From the NCBI GenBank assembly GCA_002449555.1, contig DJXA01000160.1:1-7302 (forward strand): a stretch of DNA of 7,302 nt. The letters run 5' to 3'. The position numbers and the translations under genes are program-made. Below the pieces are notes generated by a model that saw nothing but the letters and a program-made list of their open reading frames with translations, made no database searches and had not been told where the DNA came from. Below, piece by piece: positions 1 through 4,581 of this stretch; the stretch's first letter is position 1; each line of letters starts with the position of its first letter. Source of the stretch: Atopobiaceae bacterium UBA7016 (GTDB lineage: Bacteria > Actinomycetota > Coriobacteriia > Coriobacteriales > Atopobiaceae).

Positions 1-705
1 ACCTACGGCACCGGCTGCTTCCTGCTGATGCACACGGGAGCCGAGGCCTGTGACTCAAAGAACAGCCTGGTCACCACCATTGCCGCCTCAGCGCCGGGGA
101 CGGACCACCTTGAGTACGCGCTCGAGGGCAGCGTCTTTATGGCCGGCGCCACCATCCAGTGGCTGCGCGACGAGCTGGGCCTGCTGACCAACGCGGCCGA
201 CTCCGAGGCCATGGCCCTCGCCGAGACCGACACGGGCGGCGTCTATCTGGTGCCGGCCTTCACGGGCATGGGCGCGCCGTACTGGAAGCCCGACGCGCGC
301 GGCACCATCGTGGGCATGACGCGCGGCACCAACCGCAACCACATCGTCCGCGCGGCGCTCGAGTCCATGGCGTACCAGATCTCTGACCTGGTCAAGGCCA
401 TGGAGGCGGACTCCGGCGCGCCGCTCGCGCAGCTCAACGTTGACGGCGGCGCCTCGCGCAACAACTTCCTCATGCAGTTCCAGTCCGACGTCTTGGGCTG
501 CGAGCTGCATCGTCCGCAGAACCCCGAGACCACGGCGCTGGGCGCGGCGTACCTGGCGGGCCTTGCCGTGGGCTTCTGGAAGGACACCGACGCGCTGAAG
601 GCGCTGCGTTCGAGCGACGACGTGTTCACGCCCAAGATGTCGCGCGTCCGCGCAGAGGAGCTGCTGGCCGGTTGGGCGGATGCCGTTCAGCGCGCCATTA
701 GCTAA
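1..705 (+). CDS. glpK: Glycerol kinase, C-terminal part (5' end outside window)
   Basis: This is the last 234 codons of glycerol kinase, which phosphorylates glycerol with ATP to sn-glycerol 3-phosphate in the cytoplasm. The reading frame is open from base 1, beginning TYGTGCFLLM, and ends at TAA. E. coli GlpK is about 502 residues, so a little under half is present. From remembered E. coli sequence, the ATP-site segments are visible: TYGTGCF at residues 1-7 (Thr4 matches Thr267), MAGATIQW at 47-54 (Gly49 and Gln53 match Gly310 and Gln314), GAPYWKPDARG, and DGGASRNNFLMQFQSD near 145-160. The end ALGAAYLAGLAVGFW is also typical of the family. The catalytic Asp and the N-terminal sugar-binding part lie upstream of the window. 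No U-tract terminator follows, so read-through into the next + gene is possible. The family call is very secure. Confidence 0.97.
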   Translation, partial: TYGTGCFLLMHTGAEACDSKNSLVTTIAASAPGTDHLEYALEGSVFMAGATIQWLRDELGLLTNAADSEAMALAETDTGGVYLVPAFTGMGAPYWKPDARGTIVGMTRGTNRNHIVRAALESMAYQISDLVKAMEADSGAPLAQLNVDGGASRNNFLMQFQSDVLGCELHRPQNPETTALGAAYLAGLAVGFWKDTDALKALRSSDDVFTPKMSRVRAEELLAGWADAVQRAIS

Positions 706-723
706 GCGTTCAAGTTGGGTACA

Positions 724-751
724 CAAGGTGTAGCACGACCTTGCGAAAGGT
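724..751 (+). promoter_or_regulatory. Mutually exclusive small hairpins in the leader between glpK and the repeat protein
   Basis: CAAGGT (724-729) can pair with ACCTTG (738-743), or ACCTT (738-742) can pair with AAGGT (747-751) around a GCGA tetraloop of the GNRA class. The two stems share the middle strand, so only one can form at a time. They are short (6 and 5 bp) and I see no convincing -35/-10 pair in 706-800. Whether this is regulatory or chance is unknown; the gap may simply be transcribed from the glpK promoter. Confidence 0.2.
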
Positions 752-800
752 TATGAAACGGGCAACTGCCGCAATGGCGCCCACAACGAAAGGGGACGAC

Positions 801-1565
801 ATGGCTTTCAACAAGGACGAGTTTCTGGAGAAGGTTACCGACCTCGCGGAGGATGCGAGCGAGAAGGCGACGAGCCTCTTTGAGCGCGTCAAGCCCGCGA
901 TGTCCAGCGTTGCCGAGCAGCTCGGTCAGGCGGCTGAGGCTGCAAAGCCCCACGTAGAGAAGGCCGTCGAGGCTGCCAAGCCCATTGCCGGCCAGGTCGT
1001 CGAGGCTGCGAAGCCCGTGGTGGGGAAGGTCGTCGAGGCTGCCAAGCCGGTCGCCGATCAGGTGGCCGAGGCCGCGAAGCCCGTGGTCGATCAGGTTGCC
1101 ACCGCGGCCAAGCCGGTCGTTGACTCGGTTGCCGAGAAGGCCGCCCCCGTGGTTGAGCAGGCGCGTCCGCACGTGCAGAAGGCCGCGACGGCCGCCCAGG
1201 GTGCCTTTGACAAGGCGGTGGACTTCATCGAGCTGAAGACGGGCCGCGACCTTGACGGCGACGGCTTCATTGGCGCCGTGCCCGAGACCGAGGGCGAGGT
1301 TCCCGTCGAGTCGGTGGTCGTGGACACCGTGGACGCCGAGGCTGAGGTCGTGGCTGAGGAGCCTGCCGAGGTGGAGGAGCCCGAGCCGGTGGCCGCCGAG
1401 GAGGAGCCTGCCGAGGAGGCCGTGGAAGAGACCGAGCCCGTCGAGGAAGTGGCCGAGGTCGTGGCCGAGGAGCCCGTCGCCCCCGCCGTCGAGGACGAGG
1501 CCGTTGACGCCATCGTCGACGAAATCGTGGCCAACGCCACCGCGACGGAAGAGCCTGCCGAGTAA
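801..1565 (+). CDS. Hendecad-repeat (LEA/apolipoprotein-like) protein with EF-hand-like loop and acidic tail
   Basis: I do not recognise a named family. The predicted protein has 254 residues and no signal peptide or membrane segment, so it is probably cytoplasmic. Residues 1-46 are a charged helix. Residues 47-112 are six in-register 11-residue repeats of the pattern AAKPVvxxVaE, with a degenerate seventh at 113-123. Hendecads of this kind form long amphipathic or right-handed coiled-coil helices, as in LEA proteins and apolipoproteins. Residues 150-158 (DLDGDGFIG) resemble a calcium-binding EF-hand loop, but position 12 is Pro with Glu one residue later. Residues 162-254 are Glu/Val/Ala/Pro-rich, strongly acidic and probably disordered. 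The ATG at 801 is chosen over the in-frame ATG at 741 because AAAGGGG (789-795) sits 5 nt upstream of it. A strong terminator follows 26 nt after the stop. Membrane-surface binding, stress protection or a scaffold role would fit the composition, but none is shown. Confidence 0.85.
   Translation: MAFNKDEFLEKVTDLAEDASEKATSLFERVKPAMSSVAEQLGQAAEAAKPHVEKAVEAAKPIAGQVVEAAKPVVGKVVEAAKPVADQVAEAAKPVVDQVATAAKPVVDSVAEKAAPVVEQARPHVQKAATAAQGAFDKAVDFIELKTGRDLDGDGFIGAVPETEGEVPVESVVVDTVDAEAEVVAEEPAEVEEPEPVAAEEEPAEEAVEETEPVEEVAEVVAEEPVAPAVEDEAVDAIVDEIVANATATEEPAE
939..1136 (+). repeat. Six tandem 33-bp units encoding 11-residue AAKPV repeats
   Basis: Units start at 939, 972, 1005, 1038, 1071 and 1104, all in frame. 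Each begins GCn-GCn-AAG-CCn, and most end in GAG. Protein identity is high while third positions vary, so the repeats are diverged and selected at protein level rather than freshly duplicated. Confidence 0.9.
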
Positions 1566-1590
1566 CAAGTACCTGGTCAGAGCATAAGGG

Positions 1591-1629
1591 GAGGGGTCCC
1601 TCGGACGCAATCCGAGGGACCCCTCTTTT
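1591..1629 (+). terminator. Rho-independent terminator of the hendecad-repeat gene
   Basis: A perfect 15-bp stem, GAGGGGTCCCTCGGA (1591-1605) with TCCGAGGGACCCCTC (1611-1625), closes a CGCAA loop and is followed by TTTT (1626-1629). On the opposite strand the sequence after the stem is CCCTTATG, with no U-tract, so it should act mainly on + transcripts, though a stem this stable may also hinder polymerase arriving from the MarR gene. Confidence 0.93.
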
Positions 1630-1634
1630 CGGCT

Positions 1635-1662
1635 CGATGGCCTCTCTCCCTGAAGGCCATCG
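1635..1662 (-). terminator. Hairpin downstream of the MarR gene, possible weak terminator
   Basis: CGATGGCCT (1635-1643) pairs perfectly with AGGCCATCG (1654-1662) around a 10-nt loop, 18 nt after the MarR stop codon on the minus strand. It lacks a U-tract (the minus strand continues AGCCGAAAAG). It may stabilise the 3' end, or terminate together with the larger stem at 1591-1625. Confidence 0.35.
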
Positions 1663-1679
1663 CGCGTTGCTGCAGGTGG

Positions 1680-2486
1680 CTAGGCCTGACGCAAGTGGTC
1701 GTCGCCGTCGTTCCAGCCGCGGCGGTCACGACGCGGACCGCGGTCGTCGCGGCTGCGGAAGCCCTCGTCACGGCCACGGTCGCGGCCGCCGCCGCGCTGG
1801 CCGTGGAAGCCACGGTCGTCGCGGTCGCCGCGCGGGGCACGCGGACCACGGTCATCGCGCGGACCGCGCGGGCCACGGTCACCGCGATCGCCACGGTCGC
1901 CGCGCGGACCACGGAAGCCACGGTCGTCACGGTCGCCATGCGGGCCGCGGTCGCCGCCACGCTCCTCACGGCCACGGGGCTCGCGGGGCGGCGCGTACGG
2001 GTCGACGCCCAGGCCCACCAGCTTCTCCTCCAGCGAGGCGATGACCTTGTCAACCAGGGCCTCAAACTGCTCCTGCTCCTCGTCAGAGAGGCAGTCGAGC
2101 ACGTCGTCGTGGTTGCCCATCTGCTGGGCGGTGGGGGCGGCAGCGGCGCCGGCCTCGGTCAGCTTCACCACGGTCACGCGGCCGTCCTGCTCGGACTTCT
2201 CGCGGGTGACGAAGCCCTTCTCCTCCAGCTTGGCCAGAAGCTCGGACAGCGACTGCTGGCGCATATCCAGAAGGAACGACAGCTCGCGCTGGGTAGTCTC
2301 GGGCTTCACGGCCAGCAGCGCCAGCACGCGGCCCTGACCACGGGTGGGATCGCCCACGGCGCCGTGCGTGCGGGCGTTGGCGGTGCGATAGCGGTGGATG
2401 AGCATGCCCATGCGGGCGGTCTTGCGGGCCAAGGAAAGCTCCTCAGAGGGCTCGTGCTTGGTTATCTCGGTCTCTTCTTCGTTCAT
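1680..2486 (-). CDS. MarR-family transcriptional regulator with Arg/Gly/Asp-rich C-terminal tail
   Basis: The predicted protein has 268 residues; typical MarR proteins are about 140-170. Residues 20-45 are the N-terminal dimerisation helix. Residues 48-120 are the winged helix-turn-helix: TQRELSFLLDMRQQSLSELL is the HTH, and DGRVTVVKLTEAG (101-113) is the wing with the family's D-x-R and LTEAG signature. Residues 133-158 are the C-terminal dimerisation helix (DEEQEQFEALVDKVIASL). Residues 165-268 are low complexity, built from RGD, DRG, RGP and RGGG steps with few hydrophobics. RG-rich tails are familiar from RNA-binding proteins and helicases and are unusual on a MarR protein. The start is the ATG at 2486, with AGAGGAG 6 nt upstream. 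An in-frame ATG at 2585 with GGAGG 4 nt upstream would add 33 residues and put one palindrome inside the gene; I think it less likely. The family is secure; the effector and targets are unknown. Confidence 0.93.
   Translation of the reverse strand: MNEEETEITKHEPSEELSLARKTARMGMLIHRYRTANARTHGAVGDPTRGQGRVLALLAVKPETTQRELSFLLDMRQQSLSELLAKLEEKGFVTREKSEQDGRVTVVKLTEAGAAAAPTAQQMGNHDDVLDCLSDEEQEQFEALVDKVIASLEEKLVGLGVDPYAPPREPRGREERGGDRGPHGDRDDRGFRGPRGDRGDRGDRGPRGPRDDRGPRAPRGDRDDRGFHGQRGGGRDRGRDEGFRSRDDRGPRRDRRGWNDGDDHLRQA
1683..1994 (-). repeat. Degenerate Arg/Gly/Asp low-complexity coding repeat (MarR tail)
   Basis: This stretch encodes residues 165-268 of the MarR protein. On the + strand it reads as recurring CACGGTCGTCGCGGTCGCC-like steps with no fixed unit, built from codons for R, G, D and P. 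It holds four RGD tripeptides, three of them consecutive (RGDRGDRGD). Its extreme composition opens long overlapping frames on both strands, which are artefacts. Confidence 0.85.
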
Positions 2487-2503
2487 GGATGTCTCCTCTC
2501 GCT

Positions 2504-2519
2504 GGCGTCTCATGACGCC
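2504..2519 (-). promoter_or_regulatory. GC-rich leader hairpin just upstream of the MarR ribosome binding site
   Basis: On the minus strand GGCGTC-ATGA-GACGCC forms a 6-bp stem with a 4-nt loop, ending 4 nt before the Shine-Dalgarno AGAGGAG (2493-2499). It would be in the leader if transcription starts near 2525. It may tune translation or be incidental. Confidence 0.3.
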
Positions 2520-2531
2520 TCGATACTGTCG

Positions 2532-2560
2532 GGTATAAGAATAACAGGTACCTGTGTAAT
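2532..2560 (-). promoter_or_regulatory. Candidate promoter of the MarR gene overlapping a palindrome
   Basis: Two readings are possible on the minus strand. One is ATTACA (2560-2555) as -35, a 17-bp spacer, and TATACC (2537-2532) as -10. The other is an extended -10, TGTTATTCT, with TATTCT at 2543-2538. In both, the palindrome at 2544-2555 lies between or on the core elements, which is the classical position for an autorepressor site. Neither box is a strong match. Confidence 0.4.
2544..2555. promoter_or_regulatory. Palindrome ACAGGTACCTGT, copy 1 (candidate MarR operator)
   Basis: This is a perfect 12-bp palindrome, 57 bp upstream of the MarR start, and it recurs identically at 2602-2613. 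The flanks are also shared: on the + strand both copies are followed by (G/T)TAATT. MarR proteins bind short palindromes in their own promoters, so this is the natural candidate site; binding is inferred. Confidence 0.55.
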
Positions 2561-2601
2561 TGAAAGGCCTGGAACGCTTCTCCATCAGGCCTCCACAAAA
2601 C

Positions 2602-2613
2602 ACAGGTACCTGT
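2602..2613. promoter_or_regulatory. Palindrome ACAGGTACCTGT, copy 2 (candidate MarR operator)
   Basis: This second identical copy has its centre 58 bp from the first, in an AT-rich stretch between the GNAT stop and the MarR gene. Between the copies lies AGGCCTG (2565-2571) with its reverse complement CAGGCCT (2586-2592), whose centre (2578.5) coincides exactly with the midpoint of the two palindromes. The stretch 2544-2613 is therefore one imperfect inverted repeat with 28-bp arms. Confidence 0.55.
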
Positions 2614-2647
2614 TTAATTTTATGATTATGCCGCCGTCGGGGGAGCG

Positions 2648-3127
2648 CTAGAGGATAGTCTCCATGCCAACCTTATAAGGCTTCATGCCCATCGCCTCGT
2701 AGAAGGCCTGCGCGCCCGGGTTGCAGCTCCACACGTTGAGCGTGACGTTGTAGAAGCCCTCGGCGCGGGCGAAGTCAATAACGTGCTGGTAGAGGGCTGA
2801 GCCCACGTGCTTTCCGCGCGCAGCTTCGTCCACGCAGATGTCGTCCACATAGAGGGTGCGGTGGTCCGTCATGTTGTTGTTGCCGGCGTAGTCCTCAAAT
2901 ATGCAGAAGGCGTAGCCTAAGATCACCCCGTCTGCAGCGTCCTCGTCAACGGCCACAAAGATGGGGCGCTCGTCGTCAGCAATAGTTTGAAGCAGCTCGT
3001 CGTCCGTGTACTTGCGCGTATGCGGCTTGAAGAGGTCGGGACGCCCCTCGTAGTGCACCATCAGCACCTGCTCGAGGCACGAGATGATGCCCGGCATATC
3101 CTTTTCTTGCGCTCGTCTCACTATCAT
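2648..3127 (-). CDS. GNAT-family N-acetyltransferase
   Basis: The predicted protein has 159 residues, a normal length for a single-domain acetyl-CoA-dependent acetyltransferase, probably cytosolic. It opens IVRRAQEKDMPGI, the usual first strand and helix of the fold. Strand 4 and motif A are at 92-113 (LYVDDICVDEAARGKHVGSALY): the acetyl-CoA pyrophosphate loop is RGKHVG, where the fourth position of R/Q-x-x-G-x-G/A is His instead of Gly, a variation that still leaves the loop recognisable. Motif B follows at 127-147 (NVTLNVWSCNPGAQAFYEAMG), with the N-x-x-A-x-x-F-Y-x-x-x-G pattern. The ATG at 3127 is chosen because AAAGGAG (3134-3140) lies 6 nt upstream; an in-frame start at 3172 has no such site. 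The substrate cannot be read from the sequence. It runs in the same direction as the MarR gene 161 bp downstream, without an obvious terminator between, so partial co-transcription is possible. Confidence 0.92.
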   Translation of the reverse strand: MIVRRAQEKDMPGIISCLEQVLMVHYEGRPDLFKPHTRKYTDDELLQTIADDERPIFVAVDEDAADGVILGYAFCIFEDYAGNNNMTDHRTLYVDDICVDEAARGKHVGSALYQHVIDFARAEGFYNVTLNVWSCNPGAQAFYEAMGMKPYKVGMETIL

Positions 3128-3141
3128 GTGCCGCTCCTTTT

Positions 3142-3152
3142 CTATACTGGGT
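3142..3152 (+). promoter_or_regulatory. Candidate -10 element of the CPBP gene (CTATACTGGGT)
   Basis: TATACT (3143-3148) is a good -10 hexamer about 64 bp before the CPBP start. The 11-bp string CTATACTGGGT recurs exactly at 6990-7000 before the glutaredoxin gene, where it also occupies the -10 position. I see no good -35 at 16-18 bp upstream here. The site overlaps the leader of the divergent GNAT gene. Confidence 0.45.
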
Positions 3153-3211
3153 ACGTAGCCAGCATGTGGCACGTGTGTCGCATTAGTGTACGGCGCGAGA
3201 ATGGATTGCTC

Positions 3212-4534
3212 ATGGGCGTGACACGCACCAGTAACGGAACCGGCAAGCTGATCGCAGCCCTGCTGTCGTTCTTCCTCATTGAGGTGGGCGGCCTCATCGG
3301 CTATGTGGTCGGTTCGCTTCTCGGCTTTGACGTCGACATCTCCTACACCTTCGCACAGGCCGTCGTGGCCATTTTGGTGCTGATCGGCCTGGGCGGCGGC
3401 AGCTACCTGCGCTTCGATCGCGATGCCATCATCGAGAGCTGGAAGTTCATGTGGTGGATCATCGTGCTGAGCGCCATCCTCATGGTGTGGGACCTGTCTG
3501 ACTTCGTGCTGGCGGGCGAGGTGGTGCAGCGCGGCTGGTTCCTGAGGTGCCTGAGCTCGCTTTTGCTGTGCGTCTGCATCGGCATCTCGGAGGAAGGCAT
3601 GTTCCGCGGGACGCTGTTTGGCGGCGCGCTTGCGCGCTTTGGCGAGAAGAAGAACGGCATCCTGTGGTGCGTCGCGCTATCGTCTTTGGCTTTCGGATGC
3701 GCCCACGTGCTGCCTGAGGACTTCGACTTTACCCGCTGGTACACCGTCGTGCAGGCGTTGCTCAAGATTTGCCAGACGGGCATCTATGCGGTGATGCTCT
3801 GTGCCGTGGTACTGAAGACCAAGAGCTTTGTGGGCGCCATGATGATCCACGCTCTCGACGACTACCTGCTGTTCATTGTCTCGACGGGCCTTTACGGCGA
3901 AACGTTTGAGACGGAGTACGTGACCGCCGAGGCCGACGAGGGAATCGTCACCATTATCTTCTACCTCGTCATCATTGCGCTGTATATGCCCACGTTTATC
4001 AAGTCGGTGCGCTACCTGATGAAGGTGCAGGCCCCGCAGTTTGGCCCGTTTGTGCAGGAAGCTCCGGCGCTCGATGCCGGGTGGCAGCCGTACGTGCAGT
4101 CGTATGCGCCGCAGATGGCGCAGCCTGTGCAGCCTGTGCAGGAGCCCACGTACTATGCGATGCCCATGCCTGCGCAGCCTTTGATGCCCACGAGCACGGT
4201 GGCTGGCCCTGAGAACTATCAGGACGGTGCGGCGTACCCGCAGGTTGTGCAGCCCACATATCCGCAGGCGGCGCAGCCGTCGTATCCGGCATATCCGACG
4301 TACCCGGCGGAGCGGGCCCCGCAGCAGTGGTATGGCCAGGAGCCCGTGCAGCCTGGCACGCCCGTGAGCGCCCAGGCCGAGCCGCAGATGTATCCGCAGT
4401 GGCAGGCCCCGCAGCCATATGCGCAGCAGCCCCAGGTACAGCAGCCGTACCAGCAGCCCCAGGTACAGCAGCCGTACCAGCAGCCCTACCTGCAGCGGAC
4501 CCCGCGCCGACCGCCCCGACCTGAGGGGCTGTAA
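3212..4534 (+). CDS. CPBP-family intramembrane metalloprotease with Pro/Gln/Tyr-rich tail
   Basis: The predicted protein has 440 residues with about eight hydrophobic segments between 12 and 265. The CPBP (CAAX protease/Abi, Rce1-like) motifs are all present: EEGMFR (Glu127, Glu128, Arg132), FGCAH (Phe161 to His165) and the third-motif His213 in MIHALDD. An active glutamate-type intramembrane peptidase is therefore plausible. Residues about 274-440 form a hydrophilic tail rich in Pro, Gln, Tyr and Ala (steps such as QPTYPQAAQPSYPAYPTYP), ending in a basic RTPRRPPRPEGL. Such a tail is not part of the family core and is probably disordered. The start is uncertain: ATG at 3212 fits the hydrophobic onset and the -10 at 3143-3148, but its Shine-Dalgarno is weak; ATG at 3164 would add 16 residues. 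It is divergent from the GNAT gene and convergent with the LtaS-like gene. Bacterial CPBP proteins range from prenyl-protein-type peptidases to bacteriocin self-immunity and envelope scaffolds, so the substrate is open. Confidence 0.9.
   Translation: MGVTRTSNGTGKLIAALLSFFLIEVGGLIGYVVGSLLGFDVDISYTFAQAVVAILVLIGLGGGSYLRFDRDAIIESWKFMWWIIVLSAILMVWDLSDFVLAGEVVQRGWFLRCLSSLLLCVCIGISEEGMFRGTLFGGALARFGEKKNGILWCVALSSLAFGCAHVLPEDFDFTRWYTVVQALLKICQTGIYAVMLCAVVLKTKSFVGAMMIHALDDYLLFIVSTGLYGETFETEYVTAEADEGIVTIIFYLVIIALYMPTFIKSVRYLMKVQAPQFGPFVQEAPALDAGWQPYVQSYAPQMAQPVQPVQEPTYYAMPMPAQPLMPTSTVAGPENYQDGAAYPQVVQPTYPQAAQPSYPAYPTYPAERAPQQWYGQEPVQPGTPVSAQAEPQMYPQWQAPQPYAQQPQVQQPYQQPQVQQPYQQPYLQRTPRRPPRPEGL
4424..4485 (+). 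repeat. Perfect 27-bp tandem repeat in the CPBP tail
   Basis: Two identical units (4424-4450 and 4451-4477) are followed by the first 8 bases of a third. Each encodes QQPQVQQPY. Identity at every base, including third positions, points to recent duplication by slippage, so copy number may vary between strains without breaking the frame. Confidence 0.93.
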
Positions 4535-4551
4535 AGCCAACGCGTTCTTCC

Positions 4552-4581
4552 ACGAGCTGCCTTCCCGGCAGCTCGTTTCTT
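4552..4581 (+). terminator. Rho-independent terminator of the CPBP gene
   Basis: ACGAGCTGCC (4552-4561) pairs perfectly with GGCAGCTCGT (4567-4576) over a 5-nt loop, followed by the T-rich TTCTTATTT. It starts 18 nt after the CPBP stop. Its tail overlaps the stop codon of the convergent LtaS-like gene (4580-4582); the minus strand after the stem has no U-tract. Confidence 0.85.

Noticed and set aside
88..726. 212-codon minus-strand frame opposite glpK
   Set aside because: Its Arg/Ala/His-rich composition is typical of antisense frames in GC-rich genes, and the + strand is unambiguous glycerol kinase.
741..800. 20-residue N-terminal extension of the hendecad-repeat protein
   Set aside because: There is no Shine-Dalgarno before 741, while the ATG at 801 has AAAGGGG at ideal spacing.
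939..1136. Tandem 33-bp units considered as iterons or an origin
   Set aside because: The units are in frame, diverge mostly at synonymous positions and encode a regular 11-residue helix repeat; nothing else suggests an origin.
1683..1994. CRISPR-like or satellite array suspected from the repeated CACGGTCG steps
   Set aside because: The steps have no fixed unit length or spacers and follow the coding frame of the MarR tail.
1695..2651. Long open frame (318 codons) on the + strand antisense to the MarR gene
   Set aside because: It is a shadow produced by GC-rich repeated RG/RGD codons; the protein is Val/Ala/Thr low complexity, has no good ribosome binding site, and the opposite strand encodes a clear MarR domain.
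3141..3147. Minus-strand -10 (GTATAG/TATAGA) for the GNAT gene
   Set aside because: It would place the transcript start on or after the Shine-Dalgarno AAAGGAG at 3134-3140, so it cannot serve an SD-led message; the same bases are better read as a + strand -10.
2987..3211. 75-codon 5' extension of the CPBP gene
   Set aside because: It runs antisense through the start of the GNAT gene and lies upstream of the likely promoter; its sequence is not typical of CPBP N-termini. Starts at 3164 or 3212 are preferred.
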